NCBI GenBank assembly: GCA_003212335.1
Contig: QCQA01000005.1
Location: 1-64,000 of the forward strand
DNA: 64,000 nt
Direction: 5' to 3'
DNA from: SAR86 cluster bacterium AG-447-A08
GTDB taxonomy: Bacteria > Pseudomonadota > Gammaproteobacteria > Magnimaribacterales > Magnimaribacteraceae
The position numbers were made by a program, and so were the translations under genes. Under the pieces are notes generated by a model. It was not told the DNA's origin and made no database searches. It saw nothing but the letters and a program-made list of their open reading frames with translations. This document shows positions 52,172 through 62,063 of the stretch, piece after piece. Each line of letters begins with the position of its first letter. Positions within the stretch are counted from its first letter, which is position 1.

Positions 52172-53011
52172 ATGAAGATAGCTCTATACGGATTCACTCA
52201 TTCTCCCTGGGTACAAGCAGTCTTACTAGCCTTGCATGACAAAGGAATAGAATACGATCTTTTTTTAAGACCACCTTACAAAGTCTTTAAGCAATGGGGA
52301 GTATATATGCCTGCCATTTCTATAAATGATGGTCCTTGGGAAATTGAATCTACAGAAATGCTAGTTAAATTAGGTTATGAGCCTATTACGATCGAGGAAA
52401 TAAATGCTGCTAATAGAGCATGGCAAGGAGTGCTTCATCGGACAGACAATCCTTTTAATTTCTTCCTATCCTTTTCCCGCGGGGGCCAGGTTTCAAAATC
52501 TTTTGCAAATAATATAGTAAATAACTTTTTGTTGAGCTTTGTGGCGTTTTACATGTTCATACTAATAAATATTGGAAAATTAAGATTAAAACAGCAAGAC
52601 CCAGAAAATTTTGGGGATCAGTTCATGTATTGGGAAGATTTGATTGATTCGTCCAATGGCCCTTTTATAGAGGGAAATAAACCAGGCTCAAAAGACATGA
52701 TTATGTTTGGGATGATACAATGTCATTCAAGTATTCCTGTTCCAGCATTAGATTCACTTATCAATGACCAGAGACTTCAAAGCCTTAGGAAATGGATACA
52801 CTGCATGCAAGATTACTTTAAAGAATATCCCTATCTTTATTCTGCTAAGTTTTTTGATTCTGGCGTTTCTGAGGCAGGTTCAGCAAATCACTTTCAAATA
52901 ACAGTTTTTTGCTTTGGAGTTTTAGTTATGTTCTTGGCCTTTCCTATTACTATTCCATTGGTATTGATTCTCATGGGACGAGTTGAACAGAGTAGGATAA
53001 AGAATTTTTAA
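52172..53011 (+). CDS. glutathione S-transferase-like protein with membrane segments
   Basis: 279 residues. The N-terminal thioredoxin-like half (KIALYGFTHSPWVQAVLLALHDKG, then MPAISINDGPWEIESTEML) and a helical C-terminal half (FMYWEDLIDSSNGPFIEGNKPGSKD) follow GST layout, with HSPW at the site of the catalytic Ser/Cys. Unlike normal GSTs it has a hydrophobic stretch at about 117-135 (FLLSFVAFYMFILINIG) and a C-terminal membrane helix (CFGVLVMFLAFPITIPLVLILMG region). It may be membrane-anchored. Function unknown. Confidence 0.78.
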   Translation: MKIALYGFTHSPWVQAVLLALHDKGIEYDLFLRPPYKVFKQWGVYMPAISINDGPWEIESTEMLVKLGYEPITIEEINAANRAWQGVLHRTDNPFNFFLSFSRGGQVSKSFANNIVNNFLLSFVAFYMFILINIGKLRLKQQDPENFGDQFMYWEDLIDSSNGPFIEGNKPGSKDMIMFGMIQCHSSIPVPALDSLINDQRLQSLRKWIHCMQDYFKEYPYLYSAKFFDSGVSEAGSANHFQITVFCFGVLVMFLAFPITIPLVLILMGRVEQSRIKNF

Positions 53012-53076
53012 GCCGAGCCAATGATAACGGATGCAGCCTTGAATGAATCAAGAGATGTCTAGTCGATTACAAATCA

Positions 53077-54045
53077 TCACTTTAGTCTAAAGATTTCAAT
53101 ATACATTCTAGTATCAAAAGGCACTCGAGCACTTACAACATGAAGTGTTATAAAGTGAATGAATGGATTTCCAGTCACAACAGTGAAGGTTGCTTTTCCC
53201 ATTCCAACTAGAGTCTGAGTCATAACGATATACGTAAAAGAAGTTAGAGCAGAAGAAAGGCTGCTGTAATTTACACCTTGATCAAATAGACTGAATAAAG
53301 AATAAAACAAACCTCCAAGCAAAATAACTGTCAGTTTATTTTCAATAAGAACAGCTACTCGTGGAATAAAAATCATATGCATCATCACTACAACAGGTAA
53401 TCCCGCCCCCAAAGAATTTATCACAATACCCAGCGGTATTCCTTGCGCGTATTGACTTGCAGTGATTCCACCGAAAAAATCTGTAGATCCGGCGAGGATT
53501 GGACCAAAGAAATCTATGGCCCAATAGACAATTATTATCCAGAGATCTCTGATCCATTTGAAAGAGGCAAACAATTTTCTTAGGGAAAATCCTCTTCTTT
53601 TTAACCAATACAGTGGTATGACTGTATATATGAATGTGTAAGTGATTATCCAGATAAAAACATCTGCCTGAGCATGACTTCCAGTGACATAAATATCTGT
53701 ACCTGGAAAATGAAGACCCATATTAAATACAAACCCTAAAATAACTTGTGTAATCAGTAGATATAGAACAGATATCCAGGCTTCTTTCTTTGCTGTAGCT
53801 TTGTTGACGGCATATAAATCTATCCAGTTCACTGCTTCTCTTTTTCTAGTCAAAAAGAGCAAAAGAAAAACAGCTAAAAATAAAACTGGTATATAAGTTG
53901 TAACTAGATCATTAAGCCCGTCAGCAGCTATAGGTGCTGTTTCAAAATTATTGCTTACAAGAATAAAATAAAAAGCTGTAACTGAAATCCAGATAGCAAG
54001 GCCTATCAAGAACACGCTGTTGAAGAGAAACTTCAAGTATTGCAT
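53077..54045 (-). CDS. multi-pass membrane protein of unknown function
   Basis: 322 residues with eight or so predicted helices, beginning FLFNSVFLIGLAIWISVTAFYFILV and including VLFLAVFLLLFL and LVVMMHMIFIPRVA-like segments. Conserved-looking loops hold FFGPILAGSTDFFGG and GNPFIHFITLHVVSARVPFDT. The layout recalls CPBP-type membrane proteins, but the EExxxR motif is absent, so I do not assign protease function. It lies between the GST-like gene and the tRNA, minus strand. Confidence 0.75.
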   Translation of the reverse strand: MQYLKFLFNSVFLIGLAIWISVTAFYFILVSNNFETAPIAADGLNDLVTTYIPVLFLAVFLLLFLTRKREAVNWIDLYAVNKATAKKEAWISVLYLLITQVILGFVFNMGLHFPGTDIYVTGSHAQADVFIWIITYTFIYTVIPLYWLKRRGFSLRKLFASFKWIRDLWIIIVYWAIDFFGPILAGSTDFFGGITASQYAQGIPLGIVINSLGAGLPVVVMMHMIFIPRVAVLIENKLTVILLGGLFYSLFSLFDQGVNYSSLSSALTSFTYIVMTQTLVGMGKATFTVVTGNPFIHFITLHVVSARVPFDTRMYIEIFRLK

Positions 54046-54083
54046 CCTTATAGCTTACGTTAATTTATAGAAATAGATAGAAA

Positions 54084-54160
54084 TGGTGGGCCCGGGAGGA
54101 CTCGAACCTCCGACCAATGGATTATGAGTCCACTGCTCTAACCAACTGAGCTACAGGCCC
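54084..54160 (-). tRNA. tRNA with anticodon CAT, probably tRNA-Ile2
   Basis: A complete 77-base cloverleaf with encoded CCA. Acceptor GGGCCTG pairs with CGGGCCC (one U-G), the D stem is GCTC/GAGC, the anticodon loop CTCATAA has CAT at 54126-54124, and the T stem is GGAGG/CCTCC with TTCGAGT. C4-G69 and C5-G68 pairs match the determinants for TilS lysidine modification of tRNA-Ile2, so isoleucine (AUA) is more likely than elongator Met. It begins 3 bases after the rpoD stop and is probably co-transcribed. Confidence 0.95.
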
Positions 54161-54163
54161 TAT

Positions 54164-56035
54164 TTATTCGTCGAGAAAACCTTTTAAGTGTGAAGATCTA
54201 GTTGGATGTCTCAATTTTCTGAGAGCTTTTGCCTCTATTTGCCTAATTCTCTCCCTAGTAACATCAAACTGCTTCCCAACTTCTTCTAGAGTGTGGTCGG
54301 TATTCATTCCTATACCAAACCTCATTCTTAAAACTTTAGCTTCTCTGGCAGTCAAACTGCCTAAGATATCATCAGTAGCGCCTTGAAGATTGTCTTCAAA
54401 CGCTGCTACATCAGGAGCGTCAATTGAAGTATCTTCAATGAAATCACCGAGAGTTGTATCTTCTTCGTCTCCTATTGGAGTTTCCGTAGATATCGGCTCT
54501 TTAGCAATCTTTAGGACTCTTCTAACTTTATCTTCGGGGAGATCCATACGCTCTCCTAACTCTTCAGGTGTCGGCTCTCTTCCCATCTCTTGAACCATCT
54601 GACGCGAAACTCTATTAAGTTTATTAATGGTTTCTATCATATGAACAGGTATACGAATGGTTCTTGCCTGATCAGCAATTGATCTAGTAATAGCCTGTCT
54701 TATCCACCAAGTCGCATAAGTAGAGAATTTATATCCTCTTCTATACTCGAATTTATCGACCGCTTTCATCAAGCCAATATTTCCTTCTTGGATAAGATCT
54801 AAGAACTGAAGTCCTCTATTTGTATATTTTTTTGCTATTGATATAACTAGCCTAAGGTTGGCCTCAACCATATCTTTTTTTGCTCTTCTTATTTTGGCTT
54901 CACCTATAGACATCTTTCTATTAATGTCTTTTATCTCACTAATTGGTAATTGAATTATCTTCTCAAGTTTGGATAACTTATTTTGTAATCTAACAATCTC
55001 AGTAAGATTGGCTTTAACTTCTTTCGCCCAGGGTTTTCTTGATTTAGCGATTTTCTCAGACCAAGAAGCATCAGCTTCATTACCAGAGTAATCTTGTATA
55101 AATTCTTTTCGAGGCATCTTTCCTCGTTTGACATATATCGTAAACAAGTACTTCTCAACTTCTCTAATGATTTCTAGTGCATCTCTTGCAGGATCAGCAA
55201 TGATCTCAAACTGAGTTGGGGATAGTTTCAAAAACTGAAATATTTCACCTAGTTTTTGCTGTTCTTGAATAGCCGCTTTACTGGTTCTAGTTCTGGCACA
55301 CGCTTTTTCAGACTTATTAAATTGTCTCTTTAACGCGGAGAAGCGTTTTTTGACTTCCGCAGGATCAGGTCCAGATGCTTCTTCATCATCAGAATCGCCC
55401 TTTTCTTCTTTTTCCTTCTTTTGTGCTAGAGCTGGCGGAGGTATGCCTTCTTCGATATCCATAAAACCAACCAAGACTTCAGATAATCTTCTATCTCCAG
55501 CGACCACTTCTTGGTACTCATCCAAAATCCTATCAACTATGCCCGGATAGAAACAACATGCATATAGGAGTTCTCTTGCTCCTTCTTCGATTCTTTTAGC
55601 AATGGCAATCTCACCCTCTCTTGTGAGTAGATCGACTGTCCCCATTTCCCTCATATAAAGTCTGACAGGATCAGTTGTTCTGCCTACCTCAGACTCAACA
55701 GTAGTAAGAGTTGTTCTGGTATCAGCTATAGTTTCTGGAGCAGCTTCCGAATTATCATCTGAGGCATTGGTTGTGGACTCGAGTACTTCAATTCCAATGT
55801 CCATCAACATTTGGATTGTCTCTTCAACCTGATCAGGATCAGAAATATCCTCAGGGAGCATAGAATTGATATCTTCATAAGTAAGGAATCCTTGATCCTT
55901 ACCTTTATCAACTAGCTCTCTTAGACCTGAGTTTTCTAAATCTTCTTCACCAAATAGAATCTCTTCAGAATCTTCCGAAGCCTCTACTTCCTTTTCTTTT
56001 ACTTCAATTGGTGGATTTTTTGCTTTTCTTGGCAT
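54164..56035 (-). CDS. rpoD: RNA polymerase primary sigma factor (sigma-70)
   Basis: Housekeeping sigma factor of 623 residues. Region 1.1 at the N-terminus, region 1.2/2.1 ([21 protein letters not shown]), a large acidic non-conserved insert near 210-230 ([15 protein letters not shown]), region 2.3-2.4 ([21 protein letters not shown]), region 3 ([15 protein letters not shown]), and region 4.2 ([20 protein letters not shown]). A -10 TATAAT on the minus strand at 56062-56057 may serve it. dnaG lies 66 bases upstream. No rpsU is present in this operon. Confidence 0.97.
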   Translation of the reverse strand: MPRKAKNPPIEVKEKEVEASEDSEEILFGEEDLENSGLRELVDKGKDQGFLTYEDINSMLPEDISDPDQVEETIQMLMDIGIEVLESTTNASDDNSEAAPETIADTRTTLTTVESEVGRTTDPVRLYMREMGTVDLLTREGEIAIAKRIEEGARELLYACCFYPGIVDRILDEYQEVVAGDRRLSEVLVGFMDIEEGIPPPALAQKKEKEEKGDSDDEEASGPDPAEVKKRFSALKRQFNKSEKACARTRTSKAAIQEQQKLGEIFQFLKLSPTQFEIIADPARDALEIIREVEKYLFTIYVKRGKMPRKEFIQDYSGNEADASWSEKIAKSRKPWAKEVKANLTEIVRLQNKLSKLEKIIQLPISEIKDINRKMSIGEAKIRRAKKDMVEANLRLVISIAKKYTNRGLQFLDLIQEGNIGLMKAVDKFEYRRGYKFSTYATWWIRQAITRSIADQARTIRIPVHMIETINKLNRVSRQMVQEMGREPTPEELGERMDLPEDKVRRVLKIAKEPISTETPIGDEEDTTLGDFIEDTSIDAPDVAAFEDNLQGATDDILGSLTAREAKVLRMRFGIGMNTDHTLEEVGKQFDVTRERIRQIEAKALRKLRHPTRSSHLKGFLDE

Positions 56036-56101
56036 AACAAATTTTAAGGGTGCGCAATTATATTAGTTTTTTAACAAAATTACCTAACTTTTAGTTAATT
56101 T

Positions 56102-57922
56102 CTAAGCGCCCTTTTGACTAAGTTTTTTTAGAAGATTCTTTTCAGGCTCTTCTAATTTATGAATATTAGACAGCAAATGTTGTTGAAGTTCAAAAGTTTC
56201 ATCTTCGGACAAGTTGCCCTCTTCAAAAATTTCTTTTAGCTCTAAGATTCTTGTGACTGAATCGGATTTCCTAAGATTAAATAAGCAGTCATTAAGATAG
56301 TCTCTAGCGTTCTGTTCCTCTACTTGATCATTAATCGAAATTAAGGCGCCAACAAAAGAGGCTGACTCTTTATCCAATGTACTGAGAAGATCAGCAATTC
56401 CATCTTCTGGTCGTTCAATAAAAAATGCTACAACCTCGGTCATCAATCTAACCTCAGGCTCATTGAAGTTACTGAATTTATCCAAATCCTCTATTTCTCT
56501 AGCTAAATATGGATAAGATAAGACTACAGATAATATCTTGGAACCCAAACCAGTTGCCTCAAAGCTTTTATCTTTTTTATCAGAATCCTGGATAGCTCCT
56601 TTGTTTACTCTATTAGGATAATTAATCGTTTTACTCTGGGTTTTAAGATCCTTCGTATCAAGACCAGTTATTTTAGAAACCTCTCCTTCTAATAGCCTTT
56701 TAATTGAACTCTCTTGCATCGTAGATAAAAGTTCCATTGCTTTAGAGGCTAAGGATGCTTTCTTCTCTAAGGATGTTACTTCAGAAACTTGGGTGAGCCT
56801 CTCTATAAAATATTCTGAAAGAAGATTTGAATTTTTAGATAATTCTTTGAAACTCTCCACAGAATTTTTTTCTAATAGGCTAGCAGGATCTTCTCCTTCA
56901 GGAAGGAATAAAAACTTTATTTCAGTGCCGTCTGTAATTGAAGGCAATACATTTTTTAGAGCTCCCCATGCAGCACCTCGACCGGCATCATCTCCATCAA
57001 AACAGAAAACTATCTCATTAACTATTTGTAATAATTTCTGAATATGAAATCTATTAGTGGCTATTCCAAGAGTTGCGACAGAATTAGTCATGCTATGTTC
57101 ATACATCGCAATAGAATCCATATAACCTTCAACAACATATATTTCTTTAAGGTCCTTTCTAAACTCAAGGGCTTCAAAGAGGCCATATAACTCCCTGCTC
57201 TTTTGAAATACAGGTGTTTCACCGGTGTTAAGGTATTTAGGCTGGTCATCAGGATTCATTACTCGCCCTCCAAAACCAACAACTCTTCCTTTTCGATCTT
57301 TAATGGGGAACATGAGCCTATCTCTGAAAACATCGAATAGTTTATTATCTTTATTTTTTTTGGCTAAGCCTGCCTTAATAAGAATATCTTCTGTAATACC
57401 CTTACCTAACATTTCCTTAGAAAGTGCATCCCAAGATTTACTGGCATACCCTAAGGAAAACTTTTTACAAACTTCACTGGAGATTTTTCTTTCCTTTAGT
57501 ACATAATTTCTCACATGTTCGGAACTATCTGAGTTAGCTAAGTTTTTTTCGAAAATATCTGTAGCTATCTGCAGTGCTTCATATATAGGATTCTTCTCGG
57601 TACTTACGCTACTGTTATTTTCATAAGGCACTTCCATGCCTGCTCGAGCCGCTAAAGCCTCTATCGACTCTATGAAATCGTATCCTTGATGAGATTGCAG
57701 AAAACCAATTACATTGCCACTCGCTCTACATTTGAAGCAAAAATAAAACTGCTTTTGCTCGCTGACACTAAAAGATGGATTTTTACCATCATCACAAAAA
57801 GGGCACTGTCCCCAGTGATCTTTACCTTTTCTTTTAAGAGGTAAATAGGAATCAACCAATGACACTATATCGGTTGTATCAACTATATCTCTTATAAAAT
57901 CTTGAGGTATTGAACCTGCCAC
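56102..57922 (-). CDS. dnaG: DNA primase
   Basis: Replicative primase of 606 residues. Zinc-binding domain with CPFC at 40-43 and CFKC at 62-65 (Cys replaces the usual His of CPFH). TOPRIM catalytic core: VVEGYMDSIAMYEHSM and FCFDGDDAGRGAAWGAL. A C-terminal helicase-binding domain follows. The start is GTG at 57922, overlapping the ruvX stop by one base, with AGGAG about 12 bases upstream. It is followed by rpoD, the usual macromolecular synthesis order. Confidence 0.96.
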   Translation of the reverse strand: MAGSIPQDFIRDIVDTTDIVSLVDSYLPLKRKGKDHWGQCPFCDDGKNPSFSVSEQKQFYFCFKCRASGNVIGFLQSHQGYDFIESIEALAARAGMEVPYENNSSVSTEKNPIYEALQIATDIFEKNLANSDSSEHVRNYVLKERKISSEVCKKFSLGYASKSWDALSKEMLGKGITEDILIKAGLAKKNKDNKLFDVFRDRLMFPIKDRKGRVVGFGGRVMNPDDQPKYLNTGETPVFQKSRELYGLFEALEFRKDLKEIYVVEGYMDSIAMYEHSMTNSVATLGIATNRFHIQKLLQIVNEIVFCFDGDDAGRGAAWGALKNVLPSITDGTEIKFLFLPEGEDPASLLEKNSVESFKELSKNSNLLSEYFIERLTQVSEVTSLEKKASLASKAMELLSTMQESSIKRLLEGEVSKITGLDTKDLKTQSKTINYPNRVNKGAIQDSDKKDKSFEATGLGSKILSVVLSYPYLAREIEDLDKFSNFNEPEVRLMTEVVAFFIERPEDGIADLLSTLDKESASFVGALISINDQVEEQNARDYLNDCLFNLRKSDSVTRILELKEIFEEGNLSEDETFELQQHLLSNIHKLEEPEKNLLKKLSQKGA

Positions 57923-58347
57923 TAATCTTTGCTCCTAAACCAATCTTCTAAAATAACTTGTGCTGAGACACTGTGCTTATTGGAAGAATCTTTAGTACCA
58001 ATAGGATCTCTCTCAAGTCTTTCTTTAGCTTCTCTACTTGTTAACCTTTCATCAGTTTTTTCTATATCGATATCATATCTCTTATTAAGTGAATTAGAGA
58101 ATCTATCTGCTAGATCTTGAATCTTGCTTCTACTGCCATCCATATTTAAAGGATCGCCCACCACAAAAAGATGAGGCTGCCATTCACTGATAATCTTGTC
58201 CAATTCAATCCAATTAGGTTGGCCATCAACAGCGGTAATTGAATAGAAAGTGGAAGCTGTTCTGGTTATTTCTTGTCCAATTGCAATTCCGATATGCTTT
58301 ATTCCAAAATCAAAGGCCATCACAACCCTCGGCAAACTTTCATTCAT
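57922..58347 (-). CDS. ruvX: RuvX/YqgF family Holliday-junction resolvase-like protein
   Basis: RNase H-fold nuclease of 141 residues. Active-site aspartates are seen in VVMAFDFGIKHIGIAIG near residue 9, then FVVGDPLNMDGSRS, and DERLTSREA, with a C-terminal SAQVILEDWF. In E. coli YqgF acts in 16S rRNA 5'-end processing and is often annotated as a resolvase. ATG at 58347 overlaps the end of gshB (ATGA). The dnaG GTG shares its last base. yqgE, which often sits between gshB and ruvX, is absent. Confidence 0.92.
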   Translation of the reverse strand: MNESLPRVVMAFDFGIKHIGIAIGQEITRTASTFYSITAVDGQPNWIELDKIISEWQPHLFVVGDPLNMDGSRSKIQDLADRFSNSLNKRYDIDIEKTDERLTSREAKERLERDPIGTKDSSNKHSVSAQVILEDWFRSKD

Positions 58348-59285
58348 GGAGTAAATTCTTCTACTGCTTCTATAAAAGTTTTCGCAACATCTATGTCGCA
58401 AAGTTCTTTATATTCTTTAAAACAAGTGGGACTGGTAACGTTTATCTCAGTCAGATAATCTCCAATGATATCTAACCCAACCAATAATAATCCTTTTTCA
58501 ACTAACGAAGGACCAACCTCTTTACAAATCCACATATCTCTCTCTGATAATGATTTAGCTACTGCTGAAGCACCTGCTGCTAGATTACCTCTGAGCTCTC
58601 CTTCTGCTGGGATTCTTGCAATAGCTGCGGACATAGGCTGTCCATTAACCAAAAGTACTCGCTTATCCCCTTCCGAAATCTCAGGAATATACTCTTGTAT
58701 CATGACCTTTTGAGTGAAGTGATGGGTTATTGTTTCTAAGATAACATTTAAGTTAGGGTCATTTTTCTTTAATCTAAAAATAGATGCACCGCCCATTCCG
58801 TCTAATGGCTTTATTACAGTGTCTCTGTGCTCTTCTACAAAATCTGATAAAAGCTGCTTATTACTTGTTACTAAATGTTTTGTGCAGCATTGAGGAAATT
58901 CTGAGGCAAATACCTTTTCATTGCAGTCCCTCAAGCTTCTTGGATTATTAAAAACACTGACACCTTCTCTGGAAGCCATTTCTAAAATATAGGTGTTATA
59001 GATGTAATCAGAATTAAAAGGAGGGTCTTGTCTCATTAAAATAGCATCTAGCTCAGATAGCTTTATTATTTTCTCCTCCTCTAATGAAAACCAGTCAAAA
59101 GGATCATTTCTAACTTCAATGTTTGAAGTAGTAGCATAAGAAATTCCTGAATTTATAAATAGGGAATTTGGAGTCATATAAAAGATTTCATGATTCTTCC
59201 TTTGAGCCTCGATCATCATTGCTAATGTGCTATCTTTTTTGAAATTTATAGTTTCAATTGGATCCATCACAACACCTAACTTCAT
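58344..59285 (-). CDS. gshB: glutathione synthetase
   Basis: ATP-grasp ligase joining gamma-glutamylcysteine and glycine, 313 residues. Family features: MDPIETINFKKDSTLAMMIEAQ near residue 6, DAILMRQDPPFNSDYIY, the grasp loop KPLDGMGGASIFRL, and RVLLVNGQPMSAAIARIP with GENRxN-like RGNLAAGASAVA, ending GLDIIGDYLTEINVTSPTC. No gshA is nearby. It lies 20 bases after rsmE and overlaps ruvX by 4. It fits the presence of GST-like and peroxiredoxin genes. Confidence 0.96.
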   Translation of the reverse strand: MKLGVVMDPIETINFKKDSTLAMMIEAQRKNHEIFYMTPNSLFINSGISYATTSNIEVRNDPFDWFSLEEEKIIKLSELDAILMRQDPPFNSDYIYNTYILEMASREGVSVFNNPRSLRDCNEKVFASEFPQCCTKHLVTSNKQLLSDFVEEHRDTVIKPLDGMGGASIFRLKKNDPNLNVILETITHHFTQKVMIQEYIPEISEGDKRVLLVNGQPMSAAIARIPAEGELRGNLAAGASAVAKSLSERDMWICKEVGPSLVEKGLLLVGLDIIGDYLTEINVTSPTCFKEYKELCDIDVAKTFIEAVEEFTP

Positions 59286-59305
59286 ATCACTTCCTAGTTC
59301 TTCAA

Positions 59306-60028
59306 TTAAAATTCTTTCGCACTGTATCTTATAGCACTTACTACAGATATGGCTGCCGTTTCTGCTCTTAATATTCTATGACCCATAGTAACAGGTATAA
59401 AATCAGCTTCTTGAAATATACCAACCTCTTCCTGAGTGAAGTCTCCTTCCGGTCCTATTGCAATAGACACAGTTTCGTTAATCTCTATATCGGAAAGTTT
59501 ATTGTCTGCATTGGGATAAAGTACTAATTTAGTCTTTGAAGAAGTCTCTTGGGACCATTCTTTTATACTGATAGGCTCATTAATAGAAGGCAGCCAATTC
59601 TCACCGCATTGTTCGCATGCTCCTCTAGCTGTTTGATACCATTTCTCTATCTTTCGGTCGGAGTTGATATTTTTTCGATTAACTACAACCCTTTCTGAAA
59701 GCAAAGGAGTGAAAGTACTTACTCCAAGTTCAGTCGCTTTTTGAATTGCCATATTAAATGGATCGTTTTTAATAAGTGACTGTCCTAAATCTATACTTAC
59801 ACCTTCTCTTGGAGTTGGGGAAAATAATTTCTTGATGGAAATCTCAAAATATTTTTTAGTACTTAGGACTTCAGCCATTGCTGAGTTGCCTTTCCCATCA
59901 AAAACAATAAAGACATCTCCTGTTTTTTTTCTTAAGACATTCAATTCGTGATGAAAATACTTTTTTTCTAACTGAATGTTTTCGTCTTGAACGAATGAGT
60001 GGTCTAAAAAAGTTCTTGTGTAATTCAT
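59306..60028 (-). CDS. rsmE: 16S rRNA m3U1498 methyltransferase
   Basis: SPOUT-class methyltransferase of 240 residues. A PUA-like N-terminal domain (HELNVLRKKTGDVFIVFDGKG) is followed by the knotted SAM-binding domain with LGQSLIKNDPFNMAIQKATELG, AIGPEGDFTQEEV and MGHRILRAETAAI, the signature of RsmE. It methylates U1498 of 16S rRNA in the 30S decoding site. It is the first gene of the minus-strand series rsmE-gshB-ruvX-dnaG-rpoD. Confidence 0.95.
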   Translation of the reverse strand: MNYTRTFLDHSFVQDENIQLEKKYFHHELNVLRKKTGDVFIVFDGKGNSAMAEVLSTKKYFEISIKKLFSPTPREGVSIDLGQSLIKNDPFNMAIQKATELGVSTFTPLLSERVVVNRKNINSDRKIEKWYQTARGACEQCGENWLPSINEPISIKEWSQETSSKTKLVLYPNADNKLSDIEINETVSIAIGPEGDFTQEEVGIFQEADFIPVTMGHRILRAETAAISVVSAIRYSAKEF

Positions 60029-60150
60029 TTTTTTTAAAATTATATTTTAAATCATCAAACCGATTTAAAGTGTATTGAATAAAAATGAGATCAATCTTAT
60101 GGCTGCAGGTAAAGAGTCAAAAACTTCTTTTAAGTAAATAGTGAAACTGC

Positions 60151-60178
60151 TTGAAAGATAAAATTTGTTGGGTATTAT
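60151..60178 (+). promoter_or_regulatory. sigma-70 promoter for fis-purH-purD
   Basis: TTGAAA at 60151-60156 and TATTAT at 60173-60178 with a 16-base spacer, giving initiation near 60185 and a leader of about 37 bases. The rest of the 193-base gap between rsmE and fis shows only A/T-rich sequence and no further gene. Confidence 0.5.
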
Positions 60179-60221
60179 TCGTAGTCCTTTTAGAAATTAC
60201 AACTGAACGAAATTTAATCAA

Positions 60222-60485
60222 GTGACTCAAAACAAGAAAAAGAAATTCAACGGCGAAGGAAGGCAGCTGGGTCATCAAGTTTCTAAAAGTATGAGAAAAT
60301 ATTTCAAAGAATTAGATGGTGAAAAACCAACTGATATTTACAACATGGTCCTCAAAGAAGTGGAGCTTCCTTTACTAGAAATTGTCATGAAAGAATGTAA
60401 TGACAATCAATCAAAGGCAAGTAAGATTTTAGGAATAAATCGAGGCACCCTAAGAACTAAGCTGAAAGAACACAAATTACTCTAG
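60222..60485 (+). CDS. fis: Fis family DNA-binding protein
   Basis: Nucleoid-associated homodimer that bends DNA, 87 residues (E. coli 98). The C-terminal helix-turn-helix [23 protein letters not shown] is nearly canonical, preceded by the dimer helices ([21 protein letters not shown]). The start is a GTG at 60222; no ATG is available in frame before residue 24. Unlike in enterics, no dusB precedes it, but the fis-purH-purD order is shared with other gammaproteobacteria. purH follows 7 bases later. Confidence 0.93.
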   Translation: MTQNKKKKFNGEGRQLGHQVSKSMRKYFKELDGEKPTDIYNMVLKEVELPLLEIVMKECNDNQSKASKILGINRGTLRTKLKEHKLL

Positions 60486-60492
60486 TCTAATA

Positions 60493-62061
60493 ATGGCTAA
60501 AACTGCCAACCCAAAAATTAAAAGAGCTTTAGTTAGCGTATCCAACAAAGAAGGCATAGTGGAATTCTGTTCCTCTCTGTCTAATGATTATGGGATTGAA
60601 ATAATATCTACAGGTGGAACTCTAAAAACTTTGCTAGAAGCGGGTATTGATGCCATTGATATTTCTGATCATACTGGTTTTCCTGAAATGATGGATGGCA
60701 GAGTTAAAACCCTTCATCCCAAAGTTCATGGAGGTATCCTTGCCAGAAGGGATATAGATCAAGAGGTAATGGCAGAAAATCAAATCAAAGAGATTGATCT
60801 GGTTGTAGTAAATTTATATCCGTTTATAGAAACTATTGCCAAAGAAGATACAACTCTTGAAATTGCTATAGAAAATATAGATATAGGTGGTCCGAGTATG
60901 GTTAGGTCCGCTGCAAAGAATAATTTATTCGTAGGAGTGGTTGTAGAACCTGGTGACTATAAAAGTGTCCTCGAAGAAATTTCTAAAAATGAAGGAGCAA
61001 TTTCTTTAGAAACTAGGAGAAAGCTAGCCGCTAAAGCCTTCAGTCATACCGCAAATTATGACTCCGCCATTTCAAACTATCTCAATCAACAACAAGAAAC
61101 AAAACCTAAATATATATTTGGAAAATATGAACTCAAGCAAGAGCTAAGATATGGTGAGAATCCTCATCAGTCAGCAGCATTCTATGTCAATACTAGTGAA
61201 CTTAATGAGGACAATATTTCATCAGCTAAGCAGCTCCAAGGGAAAGAACTTTCCTATAATAATATTGCTGATACGGATGCGGCCTATGAATGTGTAAAAA
61301 CTTTCATAGAACCAGCATGCGTTATAGTTAAACATGCAAATCCGTGCGGTATAGCTCTTGGATCTTCGATTTTAGAAGCTTATGAAAAAGCTTTTGCTTC
61401 GGATGAAACTTCTGCTTTTGGTGGAATAATTGCTTTCAACAGGCCTCTGGATGGAGCAACTGCAAGTAAAATAATTACAAATCAATTTGTGGAAGTCATC
61501 ATCGCACCCGGAGTTACAGAAGACTCCCAAAAGATCTTGTCAGGCAAAGAAAATATCAGAGTATTAGATACTGAAGTTCTAGGAGAGCAGAATAATAACC
61601 CCAAGCTTTTGAGTGTTGCTGGCGGATTATTATTACAAGATAGCGATATAGCGACGCTTTCTGATCAAGATATTAAGATAGTCTCGGAAAGAGAACCCAG
61701 CGAAGACGAAATACAAAATTGTTTATTCGCGTGGAAAGTTTGTAAATTTGTTAAATCTAATGCCATTGTTTATACCAAAGATAATCAAACTATCGGTATC
61801 GGAGCTGGACAAATGAGCAGAATAGATAGTGCACAAATAGCAGCTTCTAAGGCATTAGAAAGAGGCTTTAAAACTGAAGGCTGCTCGATGGCATCTGATG
61901 CTTTCTTCCCTTTCAGAGATGGTATAGATGCTGCGGCTAAAATTGGAATTACTTCAGTCATTCAACCTGGCGGTTCAATGCGAGATCAAGAAGTTATTGA
62001 TGCTGCAAATGAAGCAGGCATGGCAATGCTTTTTACTGGCATAAGGCACTTTAGACACTAA
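60493..62061 (+). CDS. purH: bifunctional AICAR formyltransferase / IMP cyclohydrolase
   Basis: Last two steps of IMP synthesis, 522 residues. N-terminal IMP cyclohydrolase (MGS-like) domain: [50 protein letters not shown]-terminal formyltransferase: [41 protein letters not shown] and the tail [16 protein letters not shown]. In operon with fis upstream and purD 2 bases downstream. Confidence 0.97.
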   Translation: MAKTANPKIKRALVSVSNKEGIVEFCSSLSNDYGIEIISTGGTLKTLLEAGIDAIDISDHTGFPEMMDGRVKTLHPKVHGGILARRDIDQEVMAENQIKEIDLVVVNLYPFIETIAKEDTTLEIAIENIDIGGPSMVRSAAKNNLFVGVVVEPGDYKSVLEEISKNEGAISLETRRKLAAKAFSHTANYDSAISNYLNQQQETKPKYIFGKYELKQELRYGENPHQSAAFYVNTSELNEDNISSAKQLQGKELSYNNIADTDAAYECVKTFIEPACVIVKHANPCGIALGSSILEAYEKAFASDETSAFGGIIAFNRPLDGATASKIITNQFVEVIIAPGVTEDSQKILSGKENIRVLDTEVLGEQNNNPKLLSVAGGLLLQDSDIATLSDQDIKIVSEREPSEDEIQNCLFAWKVCKFVKSNAIVYTKDNQTIGIGAGQMSRIDSAQIAASKALERGFKTEGCSMASDAFFPFRDGIDAAAKIGITSVIQPGGSMRDQEVIDAANEAGMAMLFTGIRHFRH

Positions 62062-62063
62062 GC

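Noticed and set aside
53077-54045. CPBP-type intramembrane protease
   Set aside because: The EExxxR motif and the usual pair of conserved His motifs could not be found.
60029-60221. Short frames of 12-17 codons in the gap before fis
   Set aside because: Too short, no ribosome-binding site and no conserved feature; the gap is best explained by the promoter region.
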